Below, in pieces: positions 10,974 to 19,786 of a stretch of 29,303 nt of DNA. The first letter of the stretch is position 1. Every line of letters starts with the position of its first letter. The notes under the pieces were generated by a model. It saw only the letters and a program-made list of their open reading frames with translations, searched no databases and was not told where the DNA came from. The stretch is from Basidiobolus meristosporus CBS 931.73. Taxonomy: Eukaryota; Basidiobolomycota; Basidiobolomycetes; Basidiobolales; Basidiobolaceae. Position numbers and translations under genes: made by a program. The DNA is taken from positions 1 to 29,303 of the forward strand of contig MCFE01000870.1 in NCBI GenBank assembly GCA_002104905.1, given 5' to 3'.

Positions 10974-13838
10974 ATGGAAGTGATGTCGCCATCTAGCATA
11001 CTCCCATCCAGGGTCTCAAGGAAAGTCCAACCTCAGAGCCCGATATCAAACGCACGCAAGAGCCTCTTCACGGGCACTTCATCCCCTGGCACACTAGTCG
11101 GTGGCAAAACACCGTATCATAACAGGCTCGAGAAGAAATTCAACAGCTACGACCCCAACAGGGAACCGGTCAAGACGTATCTACGCATCCGGCCGGGCCC
11201 CACGCGCAACCTACAAACAAGTCTGCCGTCAAGCTATTTGAACTTGGTCAGTGATAATGAGGTACTTATGGCCCCTCCGACAGAATCCAACGCTTACAAG
11301 GTTCGCTCCGGCATACAAGAACGGTTCAAATTCACCAAAGTGTTCAGTGAAGAAACCGAACAGCAAGATTTCTTCCAGGAAACTGCACGACCACTCATCG
11401 AGCAGGTGATCGAAGGGGAGAATGCGTTGATCTTTGCCTACGGTGTGTCAAATTCGGGTAAAACTTACACCATTCAGGGTTCCCGAGAGCATCCGGGGTT
11501 GCTACCCCGCAGTTTGGAGTTGATTTTGAACAGCATTCAGGAGAATCAAAGCAACGATCAGCTTCGACCAGTGAGATATTCCGAAGTCGAGAATTTCAAA
11601 AATCACCGGGACTTCAACGTGACGTATGATGAGTCCCTACACTCCTACGAGAAACCGGAGCAATCTCCCGACAAGATCGCCTGTGATCCAGACTACGAGT
11701 ACGCCGTCTGGGTTTCCTATGCCGAGATTTACAACGAGAAGGTGTATGACCTGTTGGATTCCTCCTCCCTTGCCGACACCAAACGGAGCTCCCTGACTCT
11801 GAAGAAAGACCGCAAAACCGGGTACAAGTACATCCATGGCCTGAGAGAATTCCGAGTGAACTCCGTTGAGGACGGCTACCAATTGCTCAACCAAGGGCAG
11901 AAGAACCGAACCGTTTTCTCAACTATGCTGAACGCAGTTTCTAGTCGTAGCCACAGTATATTCACCATCAAGTTAATCAGAGTTCCTAAGAACGCCATGA
12001 CTGAGGAGCTGAAGATCAAGTACTCCTCGGTTAGCCGGATCTCTTTGGTAGATTTGGCAGGTGCTGAGCGCAGTAAGCTGACCCAAAATACAGGTGAAAG
12101 ATTGAAGGAGGCGAACAACATCAACAAGTCTTTGATGGTGTTAGGCCAGTGTCTAGTCAGCTTGAGGCACAACCAGACCCGTGAACACAAGGAAGTGGTT
12201 CCTTTCCGTCAGTCCAAATTGACCGAAATGTTCCAGAGCTCGTTTACCGGGGAGGCTAAAGCGGTGATGCTGGTTAATGTCAATCCGTACGAGACGAGTT
12301 TCGCCGAAACAAGCCACGTTCTGAAATTCGCGGCTGTTGCAATGGATATCACCACGGTAAGAAGAACTGTGCAAAAAGTGAAGGTCACGAAATTGCTGGA
12401 GATGGAAGCACAACTTGCTACGCCCACTAAGCCTCCCAAGCGGCCAAGCTTTGACTCCGACTTCGTTTCAGAGGAGGATGAGTATGAGTCTGACGAGGAG
12501 ATGTACATCGCCGACATGGTCAAGAAGTATGAGGATATTCTATACGAGATTCGCGAGAAATGGTTGGATGCCGAGTCGAGGTGCGCCAATATGGAGACGA
12601 TAATCCGCGAGGAATTGACTAACGAATTCGCCTCCCAAGTCAAGCATCTAGAGAGTCTATTCAGCTTACGCTTGACCAATGAATCCGACATGAACGAATT
12701 CAAAACGGAAAGGAAAATCGACATTGTTAGTCGAAACACCATGTTCATGGTCCAACCATTGAACCAACTGGATTCGAATATTGGTAATGAGATTGAGCTT
12801 CAGAAGTCGCGAATCATTTCTTTGGAGCACAACATCCGTGAACTGGAGTTCGATTTAGCAGCGACGAGAGGGCTTGTTGCTGCTGAGAAGTCTCAAAAGC
12901 TGGCCCTCTACGACAAGTTGCAAACCGTAGAAGAATCTATGGCCTCCGAAATCCAGCGTTCCGTGGCAACAGCTTTGGAGAAGCAGGCGGAGGAGCAATC
13001 TTTGAAGTACTCCAAGCTACAAACTGCGTATGGATCGTTGCATAGCAACTACTCACAGATGGAAAAGTATCTCAAGGAGATGGTGGAGGAAAATCTGGAG
13101 TTGAAAAAAGAATTCGACAAAGACAAGGCGTATTTGCAGCATAAGAACTCCCGTTTACTAGAAATCGCATCGTTCTGCCAGAAAGAGAATGGCTTGCATG
13201 AGGAAGAGAAGGCCACTCAGGTGACACCCACAAAGCCCAAGCCAAACGCATTCATGCACACCACCCCCGAGTCTCAAATCTACAGTATCCCAGCCCCAAG
13301 CTCTACCGTATTGTCGAAGAGCGAGATTGCAAAATCTGGCTTCTTGAAGAAGTATCTCTGGGGCAAGAAGAAGCTGGCTTATAATTCATATGAAGCCATA
13401 TCAGTTGATGCAGAGACAGCAAACACTACCATTGTCAAAGGCCCTATCATCAAGTCACCGACTGGAGGTGTTCAGGTTGTGTTCAACGAGATAGAGACCC
13501 ATCCTACCGTTGAAATGGAAAACCCCATTCCGAGCCCAGCTATTCAAGCGCTTCGTGCCCAGCAAGAGAAGAAACCCTTGAGCCCGTTCATCAAGAAAGC
13601 CCGGGATTTATTCCGCAAAACTCCGGCCAAAAATGTTGTGACTACTGACGAGGACAATATCTTTGATGCTGGCAATCAAAGTGTCAAGAAGAAGACCAAG
13701 AAGCTGAGAGTCAAGAAAGCGGTGACTGAGCAGGACATCAGCAACAATGTACAATCTATCGAGAAAGATAGCCGGACTCCCATGAAATTCAGACTACGTC
13801 AAAGAAATGGCACCAAGCCTGATTATCAAGGCGCTTAG
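10974..13838 (+). CDS. Kinesin-6-like motor protein (MKLP/KIF20 type), intronless
   Basis: A single 954-codon exon encodes a plus-end-type N-terminal kinesin. The motor spans roughly residues 65-457. The P-loop GVSNSGKT is at 157-164, switch I NAVSSRSH at 320-327 and switch II DLAGAE at 360-365. The helix region reads NINKSLMVLGQCL. Kinesin-6 features are a long charged insertion between the P-loop region and YAVWVSYAEIYNEKVYDLL (about residues 187-240) and the GERLKEANNINKSL wording shared with KIF20/KIF23. Residues of about 510-770 are charged and heptad-rich, consistent with a coiled coil. The basic tail carries several Ser/Thr-Pro-x-Lys sites (two TPTK, TPAK, TPMK), typical CDK targets. 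Kinesin-6 motors act at the anaphase spindle midzone and in cytokinesis; mitotic regulation here is inferred. The first ATG of the frame is used, with another at codon 4. Long, intact and intronless among intron-bearing genes. Subfamily is fairly sure, not certain. Confidence 0.9.
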   Translation: MEVMSPSSILPSRVSRKVQPQSPISNARKSLFTGTSSPGTLVGGKTPYHNRLEKKFNSYDPNREPVKTYLRIRPGPTRNLQTSLPSSYLNLVSDNEVLMAPPTESNAYKVRSGIQERFKFTKVFSEETEQQDFFQETARPLIEQVIEGENALIFAYGVSNSGKTYTIQGSREHPGLLPRSLELILNSIQENQSNDQLRPVRYSEVENFKNHRDFNVTYDESLHSYEKPEQSPDKIACDPDYEYAVWVSYAEIYNEKVYDLLDSSSLADTKRSSLTLKKDRKTGYKYIHGLREFRVNSVEDGYQLLNQGQKNRTVFSTMLNAVSSRSHSIFTIKLIRVPKNAMTEELKIKYSSVSRISLVDLAGAERSKLTQNTGERLKEANNINKSLMVLGQCLVSLRHNQTREHKEVVPFRQSKLTEMFQSSFTGEAKAVMLVNVNPYETSFAETSHVLKFAAVAMDITTVRRTVQKVKVTKLLEMEAQLATPTKPPKRPSFDSDFVSEEDEYESDEEMYIADMVKKYEDILYEIREKWLDAESRCANMETIIREELTNEFASQVKHLESLFSLRLTNESDMNEFKTERKIDIVSRNTMFMVQPLNQLDSNIGNEIELQKSRIISLEHNIRELEFDLAATRGLVAAEKSQKLALYDKLQTVEESMASEIQRSVATALEKQAEEQSLKYSKLQTAYGSLHSNYSQMEKYLKEMVEENLELKKEFDKDKAYLQHKNSRLLEIASFCQKENGLHEEEKATQVTPTKPKPNAFMHTTPESQIYSIPAPSSTVLSKSEIAKSGFLKKYLWGKKKLAYNSYEAISVDAETANTTIVKGPIIKSPTGGVQVVFNEIETHPTVEMENPIPSPAIQALRAQQEKKPLSPFIKKARDLFRKTPAKNVVTTDEDNIFDAGNQSVKKKTKKLRVKKAVTEQDISNNVQSIEKDSRTPMKFRLRQRNGTKPDYQGA

Positions 13839-14376
13839 TCAACATCGACTTCGACCACCAAGCCATTTTCTATTTTCTATTAATTTTCTTGTACATTCTT
13901 GCGAAAGTAGCCTATTTTTCATCCAATTGTTTATTAAATATTCACTGCCAAATCTGATCAGAAGGAATTGACCTAGGTTTGCATTCTACACACCCATCTC
14001 CTTGAACCTTGATATATTTTGGAATGATTATACTAGGATACATTGCTCCCATTTATTTCACCAACAAATTGAATGCTGCCCCCATATCACATGCCGTAAG
14101 AATGATTCCTCTTGTTTGTCAGATTCGGTGTTCAATGATGGCTTCTAAATCATAATGCACGAGGTGTAGATTTCCTTGGGTGATTTAAAACAATGATCAA
14201 TTTTACACGAGGTAGAGTTTACTGTGTTTAGTAATAGTCACAAATGAGGAGAAACGCTTAATCTAGTTATAGCCATCACAACTGAATGGTGGTTGTTTCA
14301 TTGGTACCGTTGTATGGATGATCAGTTGAAGTGAGATTGATGTAAGTAATGTAAATTGCCGCGCGTATTCAACATG
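13839..14376. other. Kinesin 3' region and intergenic DNA
   Basis: T-rich sequence with TATTAATTTTC and TTATTAAATATTC just after the stop is suitable for 3'-end processing. No gene is seen before the permease promoter. Confidence 0.5.
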
Positions 14377-14393
14377 AACCAGTAGAACTGGTT
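14377..14393. promoter_or_regulatory. Perfect 7-bp palindrome upstream of permease copy 1
   Basis: AACCAGT, three-base spacer AGA, then ACTGGTT. It is followed within 20 bp by ACCGGT, itself a palindrome, and by a further CGGTTCG at about 14435. Dyads containing CGG are typical of fungal zinc-cluster sites, but the function here is speculative. The site lies about 420 bp before the ATG. Confidence 0.3.
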
Positions 14394-14679
14394 TACCGAA
14401 CCGGTCGAATATAGTCAAACCAAATCAAAAAAAGCGGTTCGTTAATGGGTAGTTAGAGGGTTGCACGCATGTATCCTACCAAGATTATCAATATGAAATC
14501 TTACAAGCAACTCACCACGTTTCTATGACCTTAACTTGATCCTTGAGGGGAAATTTTCATCAGAGCTGAGTAATATTGTGCTTCGAATGGTAGCAGGCTA
14601 GATAATCAAGCCAAGTATCACCTAGTTGGCATGACCGGGTTCGATACATACTACTAGAACTACAACTCACGGGGTTACT

Positions 14680-14689
14680 GTGGAGAAAC
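14680..14689 (+). promoter_or_regulatory. GTGGAGAAAC motif upstream of permease copy 1
   Basis: The same 10-mer occurs upstream of all three permease copies (this one, 19336-19345 reversed and 19672-19681). A loosely shared GGTnA.. precedes each one. Here it ends 121 bp before the ATG. It could be a shared transcription-factor site or the last trace of ancestral upstream homology. Confidence 0.45.
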
Positions 14690-14751
14690 TCAATTTACCT
14701 CATGAACACAAGAGTAGTTACTTGCTTTGAAGCTCACCACACGATCAGTCC

Positions 14752-14758
14752 TATAAAA
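14752..14758 (+). promoter_or_regulatory. TATA box of permease copy 1
   Basis: TATAAAA, starting 59 bp before the ATG at 14811. Confidence 0.5.
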
Positions 14759-14810
14759 TGTCAGTACTTCAGCCAAAACATTAACGAGACAGAATAGTCT
14801 GATTGAAAGG

Positions 14811-16547
14811 ATGAAGAAAGTGGAAGTTAACTCTGGCATGGATGATAAAGACATCATCTCAACCGAGCCTGCGGCTTATCCCGATACTGAAGACAGCAAT
14901 CTAAAGTGGTACCTGCGCAACCTCTGCACAAAGGATGGCTGGATCGGTGAATACAACATTGGGTTCCTTTGTCTGCCGAACTTGCCTGGATTTGCAAAGC
15001 AGCCACCCGCAAGGTTCATTGGAATCAAGGACCGCTTGCCGCTTGCCGTCGCGATCATCATGGGCTTCCAGCACTGCTTGGCCATGCTGGCTGGTGTGGT
15101 CACCCCTCCTATCATTCTCTCGGGCCCGGGGCCACAACACATGAATCTCAACACTGAATACCGTTCCTACCTCATCTCCGCATCACTCATCACCTGCGGC
15201 ATGTTGTCGATGATCCAGATGACGAGGTGGAGGATTCCTGGGACTCGCTACTACATGGGCACCGGCCTGATCACCGTGGTTGGGACTTCATTCACCATCA
15301 TGCCTGTTGCCGAGTCCTCGTTCGACTACATGTACCAGTCGGGGTACTGCCCAACAGTGAAGAATGCCAATGGGGACATCACTCAGTACCTCCCGTGCCC
15401 GGAGGCGTACGGAGCACTGCTCGGGACCACGATGGCCTGCTCTGTCCTCATGATCCTGATCTCGTTTGTGCCGGCAAAGGTTCTCCACAAACTGTTCCCA
15501 CCGCTTGTCACCGGCATCACTGTCACCCTGATCGGAGCCCATCTGGTTGGCTCGGGGCTGAAGAACTGGGGTGGAGGAAGTGGGCCTTGCATCAAGCTCC
15601 CCGAGTCTGGTAACTTTGCCCTCTGCCCGAACGTCAATGCCCCGAATGCCCTCCGCTGGGGCCACATCAAGTACATGGGACTTGGCTTTCTTGTGTTCAT
15701 CTCCATCATCATCTTTGACATCTTCGGCTCGCACTTCATGCGCTCGGCCGAGGTAGTGCTTGGGCTGATTGTGGGGCTGATCGTCTCCTGGACCACGGGG
15801 TATGTGGACACCAGTGTGATCAACGAGGCCCCCGTGGTGACCTTCGTGTGGGTCAAGACGTTCCCACTGAGCATCTACACCCCTGCGATCATCCCGATCC
15901 TGGTGATCTACATGCTGATTGCTGTCGAGTCGATCGGCACCATCACCGCTTGCTGTGATGTCTCGGGTGTGGAAGTCACTGGGCCGGTGTTTGAGACTCG
16001 GATCCAGGGCGGCGTGTTGGCCGATGGGATCAACAGCCTGCTCGCCGGAGCATTCACCAACCCGCCAATGTCCACCTTTGCTCAGAACAACGGGATTGTT
16101 GCACTGACCCGATGCGCCAACATCACCACTGGCTATGCCTGCTGCGTCTTCCTCATTGTCATGGGGGTCTTCTCGAAGCTAGCCTCGGTGTTCCTCGCCA
16201 TTCCCGAGTCGGTGCTGGGCGGAATGACCACATTCCTGTTTGCGAACGTGCTGGTGTCAGGCATTCGCATTCTCTCCTACCTCAAGTGGACCCGTCGCGA
16301 CCGCTTCATTGCTGCGGCCTCGATGACGCTCGGGATGGGCACCACCATCAAGGACGACTGGTTCTCGTATGCGCTTACCAACCTCAAGGGCACGAACACC
16401 GCAGTGAACGGGCTGATCATCTCTGCCGAGATGGTGGTGAACTCTGGCTTCACCATTGCGGCGATTGTCGCGATCATTCTGAACCTTGTGATGCCCAGGG
16501 AGATTGAGGACCTCGAAAACGAGGAGAATGGTCACCACCCAGTTTAG
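14811..16547 (+). CDS. Uric acid/xanthine permease (NAT/NCS2 family, UapA/UapC-like), copy 1
   Basis: This intronless 578-aa H+ symporter is predicted to take up xanthine and uric acid across the plasma membrane, with about 14 hydrophobic segments. Family landmarks are intact: QH at residues 87-88 in the first segment, E373 in VESIGTIT, D405 in VLADGIN, and the signature QNNGIVALTR at 425-434. The spacings E373-D405 (32) and D405-Q425 (20) equal those of the substrate-binding residues E356, D388 and Q408 of Aspergillus UapA, which supports a working purine site. The short N-terminus and C-terminal tail are hydrophilic. Base composition is strongly GC-rich at third positions compared with the AT-rich flanks. 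A near-identical inverted copy lies downstream; the two proteins differ at only three residues (V6I, and G-to-D and V-to-A near the C-terminus). The ATG directly marks the start of homology between the copies. Confidence 0.93.
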   Translation: MKKVEVNSGMDDKDIISTEPAAYPDTEDSNLKWYLRNLCTKDGWIGEYNIGFLCLPNLPGFAKQPPARFIGIKDRLPLAVAIIMGFQHCLAMLAGVVTPPIILSGPGPQHMNLNTEYRSYLISASLITCGMLSMIQMTRWRIPGTRYYMGTGLITVVGTSFTIMPVAESSFDYMYQSGYCPTVKNANGDITQYLPCPEAYGALLGTTMACSVLMILISFVPAKVLHKLFPPLVTGITVTLIGAHLVGSGLKNWGGGSGPCIKLPESGNFALCPNVNAPNALRWGHIKYMGLGFLVFISIIIFDIFGSHFMRSAEVVLGLIVGLIVSWTTGYVDTSVINEAPVVTFVWVKTFPLSIYTPAIIPILVIYMLIAVESIGTITACCDVSGVEVTGPVFETRIQGGVLADGINSLLAGAFTNPPMSTFAQNNGIVALTRCANITTGYACCVFLIVMGVFSKLASVFLAIPESVLGGMTTFLFANVLVSGIRILSYLKWTRRDRFIAAASMTLGMGTTIKDDWFSYALTNLKGTNTAVNGLIISAEMVVNSGFTIAAIVAIILNLVMPREIEDLENEENGHHPV

Positions 16548-17398
16548 ATAAACCTAAGATTATCAAAACCATGGACCGAAAAAAGGTCGGATATAACATA
16601 AGGATCAATTAGTGCACTGAATTGCTTTGGAACTCAATCTTTATATGGGGATAGTGATTCCATTTGGTTGTAATAAACCAGCTTAAGTTTCAAATCGGTT
16701 TCCAGTTTGAATATCATCGGGAAGAGCGAATATTTAGTTGGCATTTACTTATCCCACTAGGAAATATAATCCAACTTTGATTTTAGTGCTCAACCTTCCC
16801 GAGTATTGCTTTTACATGATCTCCGAATTTATCTTATATAATATATACCATGTGGTCATCTGTATATTCTGCAAAGTGCCATTGTCAGACCCTCCATGAA
16901 TTTAGTTCTCGGGTGATGGATTAGCCTTGCAAGTTTTTGGGAACTGCCCAATATCTATTTATCATAGACCAATTCCCAAATTCTTCTGTTAACCTTAACC
17001 ATCTTACTGATAGATGCGATTCGAATTTTACGTCCACCTAACAGACCAGTGCTCAAGGGAGTATGCCAATTGTCGCTGTTGTATAAATCTTTACAACTAA
17101 AATTTGACTGGTATGTTTGGGGTATAAACCTGGAGCCAGGCGAAGAATCGTAATAAGAACATTTTGAGACTAGATTTGGTACGGAAAGTTGAACTCCTGT
17201 ATTAATATATCTTAGTGAACTCAAAATGTAAACTCGGTTTATTTTGAATACGAGAGGATCAAAAATCCTCTCAATGTACACGTCCCATAACATTTACGTT
17301 TGGCTGCGGCAACTAGACGTGAGGTTCAATCAAATTAGACTCAGCTTAGGCGTAGTAAGGTACATGTATAGATTGACTACAAATTTCTACCCAGCAGC
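16548..17398. other. Spacer between convergent permease copies
   Basis: This 851-bp AT-rich spacer separates the two inverted permease genes and must hold both 3' ends. A 112-codon minus-strand frame at 16955-17293 has no recognisable domain and AT-rich random-looking composition, so I do not call it a gene. The spacer shows no inverted symmetry of its own. Confidence 0.6.
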
Positions 17399-19135
17399 TT
17401 AAGCTGGATGATGATCATTCTCCTCATTCTCAAGATCTTCAATCTCCCTAGGCATCACAAGGTTCAGAATGATCGCGACAATCGCCGCAATGGTGAAGCC
17501 AGAGTTCACCACCATCTCGGCAGAGATGATCAGCCCGTTCACTGCGGTGTTCGTGCCCTTGAGGTTGGTAAGCGCATACGAGAACCAGTCGTCCTTGATG
17601 GTGGTGCCCATCCCGAGCGTCATCGAGGCCGCAGCAATGAAGCGGTCGCGACGGGTCCACTTGAGGTAGGAGAGAATGCGAATGCCTGACACCAGCACGT
17701 TCGCAAACAGGAATGTGGTCATTCCGCCCAGCACCGACTCGGGAATGGCGAGGAACACCGAGGCTAGCTTCGAGAAGACCCCCATGACAATGAGGAAGAC
17801 GCAGCAGGCATAGCCAGTGGTGATGTTGGCGCATCGGGTCAGTGCAACAATCCCGTTGTTCTGAGCAAAGGTGGACATTGGCGGGTTGGTGAATGCTCCG
17901 GCGAGCAGGCTGTTGATCCCATCGGCCAACACGCCGCCCTGGATCCGAGTCTCAAACACCGGCCCAGTGACTTCCACACCCGAGACATCACAGCAAGCGG
18001 TGATGGTGCCGATCGACTCGACAGCAATCAGCATGTAGATCACCAGGATCGGGATGATCGCAGGGGTGTAGATGCTCAGTGGGAACGTCTTGACCCACAC
18101 GAAGGTCACCACGGGGGCCTCGTTGATCACACTGGTGTCCACATACCCCGTGGTCCAGGAGACGATCAGCCCCACAATCAGCCCAAGCACTACCTCGGCC
18201 GAGCGCATGAAGTGCGAGCCGAAGATATCAAAGATGATGATGGAGATGAACACAAGAAAGCCAAGTCCCATGTACTTGATGTGGCCCCAACGGAGGGCAT
18301 TCGGGGCATTGACGTTCGGGCAGAGGGCAAAGTTACCAGACTCGGGGAGCTTGATGCAAGGCCCACTTCCTCCACCCCAGTTCTTCAGCCCCGAGCCAAC
18401 CAGATGGGCTCCGATCAGGGTGACAGTGATGCCGGTGACAAGCGGTGGGAACAGTTTGTGGAGAACCTTTGCCGGCACAAACGAGATCAGGATCATGAGG
18501 ACAGAGCAGGCCATCGTGGTCCCGAGCAGTGCTCCGTACGCCTCCGGGCACGGGAGGTACTGAGTGATGTCCCCATTGGCATTCTTCACTGTTGGGCAGT
18601 ACCCCGACTGGTACATGTAGTCGAACGAGGACTCGGCAACAGGCATGATGGTGAATGAAGTCCCAACCACGGTGATCAGGCCGGTGCCCATGTAGTAGCG
18701 AGTCCCAGGAATCCTCCACCTCGTCATCTGGATCATCGACAACATGCCGCAGGTGATGAGTGATGCGGAGATGAGGTAGGAACGGTATTCAGTGTTGAGA
18801 TTCATGTGCTGTGGCCCCGGGCCCGAGAGAATGATAGGAGGGGTGACCACACCAGCCAGCATGGCCAAGCAGTGCTGGAAGCCCATGATGATCGCGACGG
18901 CAAGCGGCAAGCGGTCCTTGATTCCAATGAACCTTGCGGGTGGCTGCTTTGCAAATCCAGGCAAGTTCGGCAGACAAAGGAACCCAATGTTGTATTCACC
19001 GATCCAGCCATCCTTTGTGCAGAGGTTGCGCAGGTACCACTTTAGATTGCTGTCTTCAGTATCGGGATAAGCTGCAGGCTCGGTTGAGATGATGTCTTTA
19101 TCATCCATGCCAGAGTTAATTTCCACTTTCTTCAT
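17399..19135 (-). CDS. Uric acid/xanthine permease (NAT/NCS2 family, UapA/UapC-like), copy 2
   Basis: This intronless 578-aa protein is almost identical to copy 1 and is predicted to carry out the same xanthine/uric acid-proton symport. All functional residues are kept: QH at 87-88, E373, D405 and QNNGIVALTR at 425-434. It is read toward copy 1, so the two genes are convergent. Its upstream DNA is unrelated to that of copy 1 apart from a shared GTGGAGAAAC motif 200 bp before the ATG, so the two may be expressed differently. The last 52 bp, including the stop (TAA here, TAG in copy 1), carry 11 differences from copy 1, mostly C or G in copy 1 against T or A here. The reading frame is undamaged, so it is presumably functional. 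Confidence 0.92.
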   Translation of the reverse strand: MKKVEINSGMDDKDIISTEPAAYPDTEDSNLKWYLRNLCTKDGWIGEYNIGFLCLPNLPGFAKQPPARFIGIKDRLPLAVAIIMGFQHCLAMLAGVVTPPIILSGPGPQHMNLNTEYRSYLISASLITCGMLSMIQMTRWRIPGTRYYMGTGLITVVGTSFTIMPVAESSFDYMYQSGYCPTVKNANGDITQYLPCPEAYGALLGTTMACSVLMILISFVPAKVLHKLFPPLVTGITVTLIGAHLVGSGLKNWGGGSGPCIKLPESGNFALCPNVNAPNALRWGHIKYMGLGFLVFISIIIFDIFGSHFMRSAEVVLGLIVGLIVSWTTGYVDTSVINEAPVVTFVWVKTFPLSIYTPAIIPILVIYMLIAVESIGTITACCDVSGVEVTGPVFETRIQGGVLADGINSLLAGAFTNPPMSTFAQNNGIVALTRCANITTGYACCVFLIVMGVFSKLASVFLAIPESVLGGMTTFLFANVLVSGIRILSYLKWTRRDRFIAAASMTLGMGTTIKDDWFSYALTNLKGTNTAVNGLIISAEMVVNSGFTIAAIVAIILNLVMPREIEDLENEENDHHPA

Positions 19136-19335
19136 TCTTGGCCTACTTGGAATTCAACAGTTGGTCAGATATTTTTTATTTGGTTCGAGTCTCGGTTTGC
19201 TCTTTTTATTGCCAAAATCCGAGAAATAGGAAGATCCAGAAGCAAGCATATTTCCAACACTAGCTGAAATTGTGGCAACTGCAATATACGGCTTTACCCA
19301 TAACTAATTTGCGTACAACTACTCACTTGTGCCAT

Positions 19336-19345
19336 GTTTCTCCAC
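19336..19345 (-). promoter_or_regulatory. GTGGAGAAAC motif upstream of permease copy 2
   Basis: It reads GTGGAGAAAC on the minus strand, 200 bp before the copy 2 ATG, preceded by GGTGAAC. See copies at 14680 and 19672. Confidence 0.45.
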
Positions 19346-19671
19346 GTTCACCACGGATATTGGTAATTTATCAGGATTTATGCTAAATTCACAATGATAC
19401 CCAAACATTTAATTACCTCGATCTACGGTTTAGATGCAGAAACTCATGAGTCCGTTAGTTACGAATACTTTAAAATGTTCACCGCTTTGGTGAGGTACCT
19501 TTAAATTACCATTTCAGAAAAATACAAGTTCACCCTCTTGAATTTCCTTTTATTCAGTCACAAACAATCGTACAAAATCACCCTTTACAGGGTAAGCAAT
19601 GCAATTTGAGTCAAATAGTACTGTATTTCACCACAAACACATTCTTGGATGTATCTGGTTGTCGGTAACTT

Positions 19672-19681
19672 GTGGAGAAAC
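19672..19681 (+). promoter_or_regulatory. GTGGAGAAAC motif upstream of permease fragment 3
   Basis: It is preceded by GGTAACTT and lies about 106 bp before the point where permease homology begins. Its presence before a truncated copy suggests that the fragment kept, or was placed behind, permease-like upstream DNA. Confidence 0.4.
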
Positions 19682-19786
19682 GAAATAGAACGACGCTAAT
19701 TGAACTGGTCTGTTATATGCAATTTTTTAGGTGTGGTATTTCTGGCGAGTAACTGGGACAAGGGTGTCCACTCCACTCTGCGAATG

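Larger units (their letters stand above)
14811..19135. repeat. Large inverted repeat: permease coding arms
   Basis: The arms are 14811-16547 and 17399-19135, each 1,737 bp and exactly coding-sequence long, around an 851-bp loop. Between 14874 and 16495 only three differences are evident (15137, 15656 and 15719, all silent third positions). Outside the reading frame neither 5' nor 3' flanks align. Confidence 0.92.
19136..19786. other. Intergenic region between permease copy 2 and fragment 3
   Basis: It contains the copy 2 promoter (minus strand) and whatever lies before fragment 3. Apart from the two GTGGAGAAAC motifs I see no gene and no similarity to permease 5' coding sequence, so the 5' three-quarters of copy 3 is simply absent here. 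The minus-strand frame 19713-19898 is a shadow of the fragment. Confidence 0.6.

Noticed and set aside
14876-16538. Long antisense and +1-frame open frames (up to 163 codons) within the permease copies
   Set aside because: They are shadows of a GC-rich coding sequence and recur identically in both copies because the DNA is identical. None has a domain.
16955-17293. 112-codon minus-strand open frame in the permease spacer
   Set aside because: No recognisable motif, AT-rich composition, and it sits where the 3' ends of both permeases must lie.
19180-19195. GGTTCGAGTCT as a tRNA B box
   Set aside because: No matching A box or cloverleaf upstream. The similar GGGTTCGATAC near 14638 and GGTTCGAGTG near 9841 fail the same test.
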